A stretch of 64,000 nt of DNA from the IMG/VR virus record IMGVR_UViG_3300018432_000001, positions 62,001 to 126,000 of that record. One strand, 5' to 3'. The position numbers and the translations under genes are program-made. Source of the DNA: a virus. The notes beneath the pieces are model-generated. The model searched no databases, was not told the DNA's origin, and worked only from the letters and a program-made list of their open reading frames with translations. How positions within the stretch are numbered: position 1 is the first letter of the stretch; every line of letters starts with the position of its first letter. This document shows, in pieces, positions 33,737 to 42,198 of the stretch.

Positions 33737-34953
33737 TGGTGTCGCTATCGCCGCTGCTGGGATGCGCCGGGCAGTACCGTGTGGAGGTCTACCTCCTGCA
33801 ACGCACTGACAACAACGACAACCCGCTGCCGGTACCGGAGATGCGGTTCATCGGCGTCCTTGAAGGCATCACCCAGGTCACCTGGACCCGGCGGCTTCGC
33901 GCCTTCTCCGAAGCGATCATCACGCTCGACTTCAACCAAGCGTCACCGGAGTGCTGCCGCCTGTTCGACATCGTCGCCAACTCGGTGCGCGTGGCGCAGC
34001 TGCGCATCTGGCGTGACGACGTCCAAGTGTGGGAGGGCGAGGTGATGCAGGCGATCGAGACCACGGGTTCCACCGTGAAAGAGATCAACGCCCGCGACGT
34101 CATCCAGCGCTTGGAAGACACCGTCAACAACTTCGACCTCGAATACCTGGAGATGCCCGTCACCGACATCGCGTTCGACATTATCGAACGAAATCTGCTC
34201 AACCCAGCGTTCTCCGACCCGCTCGACGACACCCTCATCCTGCCGCAGATCGTGGTCGAAACCGTCACAGACCCCGACGACACCATCAACTACCGTCCGG
34301 GCGCCAAGGTCGCTACTGTCGGGGAGCTGCTGCGTGCCCTGGGACAGTCGTACGGATTGGACTTCACCGTCATCAACCGGTCCCTCCGTCTGCAGCGGCG
34401 ACGAACCACCCAGGACCAGACCTACGCCAGACTGAACACCCATCACCTCATCGGCGAGGCCGAAGCCCGCTCGAATGGCAACGAAGCCGCCACCAGAGGC
34501 TGGGCCACCACCCAGAAAGAAGACGACACTGAACCACGGGGCCTGGAAACCAACGAGTACTGGCCTGGCATCACACAGAACTTCGGCGTCACCGGCACAC
34601 GGTACGGACGCATTGACGTGCTTAACCGGGTCCAGGACAACAACGCAGACGTAGGCGACGTCCTGTCCTCGGCGAAACGTGCCGTCTGGGGACGCAACCC
34701 GCCGCCGTCGGAGATCCTGCTGCCGACCACGGCCCAGCTCTCCCCATCCGCACCGCTGACAATGCCCGAACTCGTTCCGGGCCTGAGATTCGACTTCTTC
34801 GCCGAGGAAGGCCTGTGTAGGCCCATCCGACAGGGCATGCGGCTCCTGGGGGTGGAGGTCACGTGGACACCGTCAGGTGCCAACACCGAGGAAGGCGAAG
34901 AAGTTGCCGTGGAACTGTCGACGCTGTCGGACGTTACCGGGGTAGAGCCATAG
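33736..34953 (+). CDS. Minor tail protein (baseplate hub-like)
   Basis: The product has 405 residues. It starts in a TGATG overlap with the previous gene. The N-terminal GVLEGITQVTWTRRLRAFSEAIITLDF and central GELLRALGQSYGLDFTVINRSLRLQRR segments match the tail-tip family placed second after the tape measure in actinophages, related to hub proteins. A strong hairpin starts at its stop codon and ends the virion operon. Confidence 0.75.
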   Translation: MVSLSPLLGCAGQYRVEVYLLQRTDNNDNPLPVPEMRFIGVLEGITQVTWTRRLRAFSEAIITLDFNQASPECCRLFDIVANSVRVAQLRIWRDDVQVWEGEVMQAIETTGSTVKEINARDVIQRLEDTVNNFDLEYLEMPVTDIAFDIIERNLLNPAFSDPLDDTLILPQIVVETVTDPDDTINYRPGAKVATVGELLRALGQSYGLDFTVINRSLRLQRRRTTQDQTYARLNTHHLIGEAEARSNGNEAATRGWATTQKEDDTEPRGLETNEYWPGITQNFGVTGTRYGRIDVLNRVQDNNADVGDVLSSAKRAVWGRNPPPSEILLPTTAQLSPSAPLTMPELVPGLRFDFFAEEGLCRPIRQGMRLLGVEVTWTPSGANTEEGEEVAVELSTLSDVTGVEP

Positions 34954-35008
34954 CAAGAACGGACCCACCCGCTTTCGCGGATGGGTCCGTTCGAAGGTCT
35001 TGCTATGG
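34948..35008. terminator. Bidirectional terminator
   Basis: Outer arms CCATAGCAAG/CTTGCTATGG enclose an inner hairpin, ACGGACCCA/TGGGTCCGT plus CCGC-TTTC-GCGG. The structure spans the ends of the convergent genes at 34953 and 35003. TTCTTTTCTT follows on the plus strand. Confidence 0.85.
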
Positions 35009-35149
35009 GTTCTTTTCTTGACGCTTCGACTTCACGAACACGTCTAGCGCTTCGACCATCAGGGCGTTCATCGGGCGCTTTGTCTCAGCCGCCATCACCT
35101 TGAGATCCGTGTGGAGTTGATCGGGGAGCTCAATCGTCGTTCTCTTCAC
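35003..35149 (-). CDS. Ribbon-helix-helix DNA-binding protein
   Basis: The product has 48 residues, with GTG at 35149. The N-terminal strand KRTTIELPDQLHTDLKVMA followed by two helices is the ribbon-helix-helix fold of CopG/Arc/ParG proteins. It overlaps the gene before it by 20 bases and is third in the parA operon. Small RHH proteins often bind plasmid centromeres and autoregulate, so a ParG-like role is likely but inferred. Confidence 0.7.
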   Translation of the reverse strand: MKRTTIELPDQLHTDLKVMAAETKRPMNALMVEALDVFVKSKRQEKNP

Positions 35150-35630
35150 CAGATCCCCAATCGTTCTCCCTGGCGTTGACACGCTCACAAGCTTCACCGT
35201 AGTAGTACTCGGCGTAGGGATCTCCCGCGAGACCGCGCTTGAACGTTTCCGCGATGATGTCGGCAGCCGGGCGCTTCTCCACCTGCGACTTCTTACCGAT
35301 GGTCTCGATGACCCACACAGGCCACCGGTGGCTGACGCTCGAACGTTCCAGCTGAGGGTGACCGTGGTGTGCACGCACGCTGTCAAGCATGCCGATGATC
35401 TCAGCGGCAGTGTTCTTAGCAGCGTTTTCTGACGTTTGTCCGTTCGTGCGTGCACGCGTGCGTGCACTACTGGACGAACCGGACTTCTTATCCCTCTTCA
35501 GCTGCTCGCTTGCCTGCGGTTCCTCGGTTCGAACCTCGACAGTTGGGGGTTCGGCGCTGTCGGTCGGTTCCGACATGGGGGGGATCTGCGGGGGAGGGGG
35601 GGCCGGGACGTTCATGTTGTCACGCGCCAT
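35130..35630 (-). CDS. Partition operon protein of unknown family
   Basis: The product has 166 residues. The ATG at 35630 has AGGAGGAAAG before it. The first 75 residues are disordered, Pro/Glu/Ser-rich and then basic. The C-terminal 90 residues form a helical domain (AAEIIGMLDSVRAHHG, KRPAADIIAETFKRGLAG). It lies between parA and the RHH gene. It could be a ParB-like adaptor, but no ParB motif is visible. Confidence 0.6.
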   Translation of the reverse strand: MARDNMNVPAPPPPQIPPMSEPTDSAEPPTVEVRTEEPQASEQLKRDKKSGSSSSARTRARTNGQTSENAAKNTAAEIIGMLDSVRAHHGHPQLERSSVSHRWPVWVIETIGKKSQVEKRPAADIIAETFKRGLAGDPYAEYYYGEACERVNARENDWGSGEENDD

Positions 35631-36495
35631 TGGGGCTTTCCTCCTGCTCTTCCATGCCACGGGAGATGACCACGTCAGTCAGCGCGTCGATGGACTCGAT
35701 GACACCTTCGCGCTCGGACGGACGGAATGAGGTGATCGGCAGGCTCTCCGATTGGGTCTCGGCCAGTCTGGCGCGGAAGGGGATGACGTGGGGGAGTACC
35801 GGCACGGGTGCGCCCTGGTCGATCGCCTTGAATGAGATGGGCATCTCTTCGATGTACCGGTTGTGGAGCTTCAGGCGGATGTCCGCCTTGTTGATGATGA
35901 CCCCGCCGAACTTCAGGTTCGGCACCATCAGGTGCTGACGGAAGTTGGAGACGAAGGTGGCCATGCGCAGGCCCCCCTTGATCTCGTTCCGTTCGGGGAT
36001 GACGGTGATCCAGACGCGGTCCTCCTCGCCGTCGAGCGCGGCGATGCAGTTCTGCACGAGGTGTCCCAGGCTCGGGTCGGCGTTCAGCAGGACGTGGTCG
36101 TACATGTCGGCGGGAAGGGCGTCGAGGGCGCGGCGCAGACGGAACTGGGCACCGGCCTTGTCGGTTTCGTGAAGCCGGTCTTCGAGCATGTAGCCACCCT
36201 GGGCGACGTGGATGTAAGAGGCTTCGGGGACATCCCATCCGCAAGCGGTGATGGCGTCGGTGATGGGGCGCGGGTTGTGGTGGTCGAGCACTTCGGCCAT
36301 GGTCAGGCGCGTGGGGTCTCCGGCGTCGAAGCGGTCGGCGGTGTCGTCCTGCGGGTCGACCTCGACGACGAGCACGCGCTTGTTGCGTCGGGCGAGGGCG
36401 TGTGCGATCTGGACGACGCCGAACGTCTTGCCCGAGCCGCCCTTGCCGTTGAGGAAGGCATCCCGAGGGGGGCGCACAAAGAGGTTAGAGGACAT
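35620..36495 (-). CDS. parA: ParA-family partition ATPase
   Basis: The product has 291 residues. The deviant Walker A motif GKGGSGKT (residues 17-24) has the signature Lys, and VEVDPQDDTADRF (about 45-57) is the switch region. ADPSLGHLVQN and GVIINKADIR fit the ParA/MinD fold. ParA uses ATP-dependent DNA binding to position plasmid copies. Together with the RHH gene it points to an extrachromosomal, plasmid-like prophage. It is divergent from the tail fibre genes. Confidence 0.9.
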   Translation of the reverse strand: MSSNLFVRPPRDAFLNGKGGSGKTFGVVQIAHALARRNKRVLVVEVDPQDDTADRFDAGDPTRLTMAEVLDHHNPRPITDAITACGWDVPEASYIHVAQGGYMLEDRLHETDKAGAQFRLRRALDALPADMYDHVLLNADPSLGHLVQNCIAALDGEEDRVWITVIPERNEIKGGLRMATFVSNFRQHLMVPNLKFGGVIINKADIRLKLHNRYIEEMPISFKAIDQGAPVPVLPHVIPFRARLAETQSESLPITSFRPSEREGVIESIDALTDVVISRGMEEQEESPNGA

Positions 36496-36667
36496 GCTGA
36501 ACCTTTCCGATCATGTGAATACATGAGCAAATAAATATTGATGCGAACATGAGGAATCTACACCCTACGAACCAGTCAGGGTTTTGGGCTATTTCGTGCC
36601 GGGCATGGATGATTTGCGCTACTGATGAGAGGATGTATTTGTTCTAGTTGACCGTTTTGGGGGAATC
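36496..36667. promoter_or_regulatory. Divergent control region of parA and fibre genes
   Basis: This stretch of 172 bases is relatively AT-rich (AAATAAATATT at about 36529-36539). It has a short inverted repeat CATGT-GAAT-ACATG and the hexamer-rich word ACATGAG twice, candidates for a centromere or operator. Degenerate late-element matches occur at 36606 (TGGATGATTTG) and 36649 (TGACCGTTTTG). The GGGGGAATC before 36668 is a ribosome binding site. Confidence 0.4.
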
Positions 36668-38527
36668 GTGGCGAGATGTGGTTGCAACGCCGCTAGTGCG
36701 ACAACGTGCGACGCGATCGTGCTGTGCGTGGCGGCGAATCTCGGTCCGGGTCTGCGGTACGACAGCATCACCGGCCTGTTGTCGGTGCGGATCTCTGGCG
36801 ACGTGGGCAACGCGGCCAGCTTCGGTTCCGACAGCGGCATCTATGTTCCCGGCGGCGACACCGTTCCCGATCCGGCCTCGGGTCGCCGGACGATCGCCGG
36901 GCTTCCCGTTCGTGCGGCCGGTGGTGCTGCTACCGGGGGCGGCTCGATGACCCCGTTCGGTTCCCCCGAGGGCATAGATTACGCGGTAGCCAACCGGCTC
37001 GACATCATCAACATCTCCAACTTCGCCCTTGCTGACGGCGTCTCCATCGCCCGCTGGGATGGCCCGGGGGCGGACCTGGAGAACCGGACCGACAACCCCG
37101 CGACTATCGACACCCAGTTGATCAGTTCGGTGCAGCTGCCCAGCCTGCTGGTCGACGCGGGCGCGCGTGACACGCCGACCGGCCGCGACTCGGGGGCTCC
37201 GGCAGTGTTGTTGAGCCCGGACGGGGGGTGGTTCGGGTTCTACGCGAACAACTTCACCCCCATGACGCTCACTGATGCCCTGTTCAAAGTCGCTGCTCGG
37301 GCCGTCGTGTACCTGCCGGTCATCGGAAGTCAGATCGAGTCCGATACGGAACGGCACCTGGCCGGTGCCGCTCGGGCGATCCTCCAGGCGCAGTCGCAAG
37401 CCTGGACCCTGTGCGGCGTCCCGGGCTATATCGACGACGGCGCGGGAAACATCATCCCGAGTCCGATCAGCACCTGGGTCGGCGATATCGCCGCCGCCGG
37501 GATCACCCCGGTCGTCGACTTGTTCGACGACAGCGCTGGAGGCTTCGTCGTGACCCCGGCCGAAGTCGTGGCAACCGGCGCCGAATGGGTTCGCCTCGCT
37601 CAAGCCGAAGGCGGTACCGGTGGTACCTCGCGCGCACGAATTCAGACGTTCCTTGACGCGGGCCTTCAGGTGTATGTGCAACCCCGCAGCTCACGGCAGT
37701 GGGATGCCGAACAGCTGTGGGACATGGGTGTCCGCGCGGTCTCGTCGGACTCCCCGGTCTACACCCGGGGTGCCCGTGGTGAAGCGGGCGATCTGGACTA
37801 CCGCAAAGAAATCGTCATCCCCGGGCTCATCACCCGCACCATGATGGAAGGGTCGCTGACGCGCCGTACAAACCTCGGTATGGACCCCTCCGATATCGGC
37901 TGGGCACGCCAGTCGGACGTTGGCCGGAACTTCAGCGCCCAGTTCGGTTGGGAAGGCGGCATCGGTGCGCACCTGCACTCGCAGCTACTCGGCGAGCTGT
38001 GCCCGTACGAGGTCACCGCGAACTACCGGCTGCGCCTCCGGTTCCGCGTCGACCCCACCCAGGCCAGCGCACCCGCCGGGGCGCTACCCAAGCTGGGCAT
38101 CTTCTTCAACTCACCCGACGACCGGGACATCACCTACTTCGAACCCGATGACGGACCAGAACACGTCAATGGGTACTGGTTCAACATCCGCGTCGGCACC
38201 TCCAACCCCGGCCTGGTCACGATGGGCAAGTTCAACAACGGGAACTTCACCGTCTTGGACACTTCGATGGACTTCCCCACCATCACCATCGGCAGTTGGA
38301 TCAACTTCAATATCACCGTGACGCCAACCACCGTCTCGCTCGGCGTCGGTGTCAGCGGCACGGAGTTGTCGGCCACGATCAACGACAGTGACCACCGGGG
38401 ACCCTACGCGTTCTACGCGTGGGAGGACGACTACATCGCGCCTGCCGACAACGCCGGATTCGCGCACGGGTACAGCGCCTACGAACTGTTCGCGACGACG
38501 TCGCCGATGTACGAGGACCAGTCCTGA
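36668..38527 (+). CDS. Tail fibre with phosphodiesterase-like barrel
   Basis: The product has 619 residues. N-terminal MARCGCNAASATTCDAIVLCVAANLGPGL is an attachment domain shared with the next gene. Residues about 80-400 follow the pattern of a glycerophosphodiester phosphodiesterase TIM barrel (YIDDGAGNIIPSP, AAAGITPVVDLF, TFLDAGLQVYVQPRSSRQWDAEQLWDMGVRAVSSDSPVY). I cannot find the catalytic His-Arg or the metal-binding Glu-Asp pair, so it may bind rather than cleave. Residues about 420-619 look like a jelly-roll lectin domain (YRLRLRFRVDP, GPYAFYAWEDDY). It probably contacts cell-wall teichoic acid or glycans. Confidence 0.72.
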   Translation: MARCGCNAASATTCDAIVLCVAANLGPGLRYDSITGLLSVRISGDVGNAASFGSDSGIYVPGGDTVPDPASGRRTIAGLPVRAAGGAATGGGSMTPFGSPEGIDYAVANRLDIINISNFALADGVSIARWDGPGADLENRTDNPATIDTQLISSVQLPSLLVDAGARDTPTGRDSGAPAVLLSPDGGWFGFYANNFTPMTLTDALFKVAARAVVYLPVIGSQIESDTERHLAGAARAILQAQSQAWTLCGVPGYIDDGAGNIIPSPISTWVGDIAAAGITPVVDLFDDSAGGFVVTPAEVVATGAEWVRLAQAEGGTGGTSRARIQTFLDAGLQVYVQPRSSRQWDAEQLWDMGVRAVSSDSPVYTRGARGEAGDLDYRKEIVIPGLITRTMMEGSLTRRTNLGMDPSDIGWARQSDVGRNFSAQFGWEGGIGAHLHSQLLGELCPYEVTANYRLRLRFRVDPTQASAPAGALPKLGIFFNSPDDRDITYFEPDDGPEHVNGYWFNIRVGTSNPGLVTMGKFNNGNFTVLDTSMDFPTITIGSWINFNITVTPTTVSLGVGVSGTELSATINDSDHRGPYAFYAWEDDYIAPADNAGFAHGYSAYELFATTSPMYEDQS

Positions 38528-40350
38528 TGGCCCGCTGCGGATGCAACACGGCCATGTCGACCACGTGCGACGCGATCATGACGTGCATTGCCGACAACCT
38601 CGGTCCTGGCCTGGACTTCAACGAGTCGACCGGGCAGATCGACTTGGAGATTTCCACCGACGCCGGAAACACTGCGACCATTGGGACCGACGGCGGATTC
38701 TACGCCCCCGCTTCCACCGGGCCTGGTGAGATCGTCTGGCCTGTCACTGTGGCGACGCTGCCCGAGCAGGCCATCGGTGCGACCGGCGGCGGTATCGGTG
38801 TCGGCCCTTCAACGTCGCCGTACCTCATCGAGTACTGCATCGCCAACGGCATCGACATGTATTCCACCACCGTGCTGCTCGGGTCCGACGGCGTCGCGCT
38901 GGAAACCATTCAAGGCGCTGGCAGCTCGATCACCGCCTTCACCGACAACCCCGGGTCGATCACATGGGGCCAGTCGTCGTCGTTGACGATGACCGCGATC
39001 AATTACGACGCCGGGACCCGCGATAACCCCACCGGCGACAACTCCAATGCGCCCGCAGCGCTGCAGATCCCGTACGGGGGCTGGGCCGGGTTCTATCAGA
39101 ACCAGTACACCGGGCGTCAACTGGCAGAAATGCTGCGGCTCGTCCGGGGCCGGATGGTTGTGGACCTGCGCGTCAACCGCAATGGGGTGACACCCGATGA
39201 GATCGAGGCAGCGATCGTCACTACCGTGCAGACAGTGGTAGATGCGGGCGCCCAGGACTGGTGCATCATCAATGTTCCCGGATACCTCGATGACGACTCG
39301 CCTTCCCCGATAGGAACGTGGGTTCCTCTTGTAACCGCAGCGGGGATCACGGCGGCGGTCAACCTGATCACGGAGGCGAGCGCGACGGGCATTCAGCCGG
39401 TCGCCACCATCGTCGCGTCGGGGGCGACCTGGGTCTCGGCCATCCGCGACGACGGCATGGACGGCACCTTGAACGATGCGCGGATCACCGAGCTTGTCGC
39501 CGCCGGACTTCAGGTGATGGCACGTACGACCTCGCGGCAGTACTGGACGACCCACAATTTCACTACGTTGGGTGTTCGGGCCGTCGAAGGCCAGGACGCG
39601 GTCTACGCCCGAGGCTCCCGTGGGGAGACCGGGGACCTCAACTACCGTCAGACGCTCATTCCCGGTTTGGGTACGCGAACTGCCATCATCGGCGCGTTGA
39701 CGCACGTCACCGATGACCAGCGTTCGCTGTGGCACGGCGGTTTCGCCCGGCTGGACCTGTCGGGTCGCTGGTTCCCGATGCGGTATGCGTGGAACGGGCT
39801 ACTCATTCCTACTGAGGCCAATCAGCTGCTGGGCACCATCTGCCCGATCCCGAACGCCACCGACTACGAGATCCGACTACGGGTACGCCGCGATCCGGCC
39901 GCTGTTATGAGCTCCAGCCAAGAGGTCGGCATCTTCTTCGCGATCCCCGATGACCGCGACATCACCACCCCCAGCGGCACTACGAACCCGGTCAAGGACG
40001 GGTACATGGCCCGGTTGACGTCCCAGAGCACGGGAACGTCGTTCCGGCAGCTGTCCATCCGCCGGTTCACGAACGGTGGCTTCACCACCATCGCTACCGA
40101 GAGCAACACCGTCGCGTTGCCCACTGACTCGTGGGCCGATCTGACCGTGCGCGTGGAGGGGTCCCAGCTGACGTTCATCGTGACCGTGGCAGGGGTGACA
40201 CGGACACTGTCGGTCGCCGATGCCACTTGGCGGGGGCCCTACGCGGCCTACGCCTGGCGCGATGAACCATCGGCGGCGTCGGGGGCGTACCCGGGATTCG
40301 TCCACGGTTACACCAATCCGGAAGACCTGGTGATGTACGCGCCGCTCTAA
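38527..40350 (+). CDS. Paralogous tail fibre
   Basis: The product has 607 residues. It begins in a TGATG overlap with the preceding fibre. All three regions correspond: the attachment domain MARCGCNTAMSTTCDAIMTCIADNLGPGL, the phosphodiesterase-like barrel (NVPGYLDDDSPSPIGTWVPLVTAAGITAAVNL, GVRAVEGQDAVYARGSRGE) and the C-terminal jelly-roll. The barrels have diverged in the loops where specificity would lie. Two fibres with different binding faces would widen or secure host range. The order suggests tandem duplication. Confidence 0.72.
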   Translation: MARCGCNTAMSTTCDAIMTCIADNLGPGLDFNESTGQIDLEISTDAGNTATIGTDGGFYAPASTGPGEIVWPVTVATLPEQAIGATGGGIGVGPSTSPYLIEYCIANGIDMYSTTVLLGSDGVALETIQGAGSSITAFTDNPGSITWGQSSSLTMTAINYDAGTRDNPTGDNSNAPAALQIPYGGWAGFYQNQYTGRQLAEMLRLVRGRMVVDLRVNRNGVTPDEIEAAIVTTVQTVVDAGAQDWCIINVPGYLDDDSPSPIGTWVPLVTAAGITAAVNLITEASATGIQPVATIVASGATWVSAIRDDGMDGTLNDARITELVAAGLQVMARTTSRQYWTTHNFTTLGVRAVEGQDAVYARGSRGETGDLNYRQTLIPGLGTRTAIIGALTHVTDDQRSLWHGGFARLDLSGRWFPMRYAWNGLLIPTEANQLLGTICPIPNATDYEIRLRVRRDPAAVMSSSQEVGIFFAIPDDRDITTPSGTTNPVKDGYMARLTSQSTGTSFRQLSIRRFTNGGFTTIATESNTVALPTDSWADLTVRVEGSQLTFIVTVAGVTRTLSVADATWRGPYAAYAWRDEPSAASGAYPGFVHGYTNPEDLVMYAPL

Positions 40351-40361
40351 CGGTTGAGGAG

Positions 40362-40403
40362 GGGTCCGGAGCCTGCCGCCGGGAGTGATCGACTCCGGAA
40401 CCC
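40362..40403. terminator. Hairpin between convergent genes
   Basis: GGGTCCGGAG pairs with CTCCGGAACCC (one bulge) in the 57-base gap between the fibre gene and the leftward gene at 40408. Confidence 0.55.
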
Positions 40404-40407
40404 TCGG

Positions 40408-40674
40408 TCAGGGAAGGTCGTTGTGGATGATGCCGTATCGGGTGATCCCGAATTTCGTGCCTTCGATGGTGATGTTCTCGCCGACGTCAGCGCCGACCGC
40501 GTCGTAGAACTCGGTCGTGTCGCATTCGGTCAGCTCCCCCGTGACGTTGTTGTAGATACCGATCGATGACACGGTGTAGTGAGAGGGGATGGCGACGTCG
40601 CAACCCAGGGCGGCAGCGAGAAAGTCCCTGATGAAGCTCGCGCGGATCAGGGCCGGGGTGGTTGTCGGCGTCAT
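40408..40674 (-). CDS. Small hypothetical protein
   Basis: The product has 88 residues. I chose the ATG at 40674 because a promoter (TTGCGT, 18 bases, CACAAT) ends six bases before it. The reading to 40710 would lie inside the promoter. It has a mixed alpha/beta sequence with a beta-rich C-terminus (ITIEGTKFGITRYGIIH). It is the last gene of the leftward accessory arm. No family is recognised. Confidence 0.55.
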   Translation of the reverse strand: MTPTTTPALIRASFIRDFLAAALGCDVAIPSHYTVSSIGIYNNVTGELTECDTTEFYDAVGADVGENITIEGTKFGITRYGIIHNDLP

Positions 40675-40680
40675 GGCCCT

Positions 40681-40710
40681 ATTGTGACTGATGATCACAG
40701 CCTGACGCAA
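40681..40710 (-). promoter_or_regulatory. Promoter for a near-leaderless transcript
   Basis: On the minus strand, TTGCGT and CACAAT are separated by 18 bases. The -10 hexamer ends six bases before the ATG at 40674. Confidence 0.5.
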
Positions 40711-40742
40711 TCCGCATTCGTGTCACGTTTTCGCGGCGCGGC

Positions 40743-41282
40743 TCACTTTACGCGTGGCATCCGCTCGCGGCGCACGACCGCGTGCTGGGGCCACTCATCG
40801 CCCGAGTCGTCCCATGTCCACAGAATCCCCTGGTAGTCGTTGCCGGTGAACCAGTTCCGGGCCAGCGCCCACAGGCTCGTGGTGGGCACGTGCTTGAAGT
40901 CGTCGCGCTCGTCGGCGCGGACGAGTCCGTGGCGGATGATCGTGGGCCGTTCCAGGCCGTGGGGGTTCTTGGCGAACTTGGGGCCGATGAGTTCGTAGTA
41001 GGCGGCGCGGTCGGGTTGGAAGCCTTCACCCATGGTGGGGAGGTCGTCGGGGCTGCCCATGGCGGCTCGCAGGGTTTTCGGGGCGTCGTCGAGTGGTTTC
41101 CAGACGGCTTTGGCGTCGGCGCTGGCGGGTCCGAACTCCCAGCCGCGCTCGGGGGAGAAGCGGAGGGTGCGGCCGAGGTACAGCGGGCTCGGGGTCCCGT
41201 GTCGGCCGATCCAGTCGACGGTGACATCGGAGGTGTAGGTGCCCTCGGTGTCAGTGGCGAAAACGTCAGGCGCAGCAATCAT
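40743..41282 (-). CDS. Hypothetical protein with a motif resembling RNA-ligase-like DUF5565
   Basis: The product has 179 residues. The stretch YYELIGPKFAKNPHGLERPTIIRHG resembles the conserved core of DUF5565 RNA-ligase-like proteins. The Lys-containing nucleotidyl-transfer motif expected upstream (K-W-D-G type) is not evident, and the N-terminal 60 residues do not match. It may be a degenerate or structurally related protein. The gene has its own sigma70-like promoter six bases before the ATG. Confidence 0.55.
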   Translation of the reverse strand: MIAAPDVFATDTEGTYTSDVTVDWIGRHGTPSPLYLGRTLRFSPERGWEFGPASADAKAVWKPLDDAPKTLRAAMGSPDDLPTMGEGFQPDRAAYYELIGPKFAKNPHGLERPTIIRHGLVRADERDDFKHVPTTSLWALARNWFTGNDYQGILWTWDDSGDEWPQHAVVRRERMPRVK

Positions 41283-41288
41283 GCCCTC

Positions 41289-41316
41289 ACTATATCGCTT
41301 TGTCGCGTTTTGTCAG
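41289..41316 (-). promoter_or_regulatory. Sigma70-like promoter
   Basis: On the minus strand, CTGACA and TATAGT are 16 bases apart. TATAGT ends six bases before the start codon at 41282, leaving GAGGGC between them. Confidence 0.6.
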
Positions 41317-41335
41317 TGACGGTGCGGCACCGAAC

Positions 41336-41782
41336 CTATTGGGGAGGCAGCCCCGCACCGTCTCTTTCACCGTATAGGGGTTCGCCGAGGAGGTGCACAT
41401 CGTGTGCGATGATCTCGTTTATCTGCTCGGCCATCGATGCATGGGCACCTTCCGAGATCCATTCGAGCGTGGAGCACAGATCGAACCAGGTGGTGAGGAG
41501 CAGACTGGTCGGCGGCGGCAGCGTGTCCGGATCAGTGCCGCGTATGCCCCTGAAGGCAAATGCGTTCATGGCGATGTAACCGGTTTCCAGGTGCGTGAGG
41601 GTCAGGCGGCTGAATCCGTCGCGGGGGCGCCAGTCATAGGACAGCTCATCATTCTCAACATGCTTGCGGTGCATGTAAGGAGGATGATGGATGTGGATGT
41701 CGTTGATGTACCAGTTGAAGAACCCGATGGTCTTGGAGCGGATCTCGTCGGGAAGTCGCAAGCGCTTGGCGGGGCTGTCCAT
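41336..41782 (-). CDS. Hypothetical protein
   Basis: The product has 148 residues. The ATG at 41782 lies six bases after a TATGAT hexamer (41789-41794), so a leaderless transcript is likely. A longer reading is Arg-rich and unconvincing. It has aromatic and His-rich segments (INDIHIHHPPYMHRKHVEND) and a helical C-terminal half. No family is recognised. Confidence 0.6.
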   Translation of the reverse strand: MDSPAKRLRLPDEIRSKTIGFFNWYINDIHIHHPPYMHRKHVENDELSYDWRPRDGFSRLTLTHLETGYIAMNAFAFRGIRGTDPDTLPPPTSLLLTTWFDLCSTLEWISEGAHASMAEQINEIIAHDVHLLGEPLYGERDGAGLPPQ

Positions 41783-41820
41783 ACGCGCATCATATGAGTG
41801 GTTTGCGTCTGATCGTCGGA

Positions 41821-42186
41821 TTACTCGCCGGTGATCGCGGCTTGCCGAGCGGCGCTGATCTGGTCGCGCATACCCGTAAGTCGGTCGATTTCGGCGTCGA
41901 GGTCGTCCATGAGCTCGTCGAGGACGGCTGAACGGTAGGTCAGGAGCCATACGGCGACGTCACCGATGACGTAGTAGCGCGTGGGACCGGGACCGGCGAT
42001 GACCTCTTTGACCGGCCTGGGGAAGTGGGGATGGGTGCGCGCCCACACGTTGACGGTGCTGGTGTCGCGGCGCGCCATCTCGGCGATCTCGGGGACAGAG
42101 ACGAGTTCAGCCTCACGCCCCCGGTAGGTCTCGTCGAGCCAGCGCGTTTCGAAGCTCTTGGCGGGGCGGGGGCGGGGGCGGGGCAT
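41821..42186 (-). CDS. Helix-turn-helix protein
   Basis: The product has 121 residues. Residues about 28-75 (LVSVPEIAEMARRDTSTVNVWARTHPHFPRPVKEV, then YYVIGDVAVWL) are a winged helix-turn-helix of the excisionase/MerR-like kind. A C-terminal coiled coil follows (LDELMDDLDAEIDRLTGMRDQI). It heads no operon of its own but stands just after the nuclease gene. A regulatory role is likely. No integrase is present for it to serve as excisionase. Confidence 0.7.
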   Translation of the reverse strand: MPRPRPRPAKSFETRWLDETYRGREAELVSVPEIAEMARRDTSTVNVWARTHPHFPRPVKEVIAGPGPTRYYVIGDVAVWLLTYRSAVLDELMDDLDAEIDRLTGMRDQISAARQAAITGE

Positions 42187-42198
42187 GGTGCTCCTTCG

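Noticed and set aside
36649-36660. Late-element copy at TGACCGTTTTGG before the fibre gene
   Set aside because: It overlaps the ribosome binding site of the gene at 36668. A transcript begun from it would start past the start codon. The weaker match at 36606 is better placed but too degenerate to count.
41821-42186. Excisionase for a lysogeny integration module
   Set aside because: The helix-turn-helix is of excisionase type, but no integrase or attachment site was found, so I call it only a DNA-binding protein.
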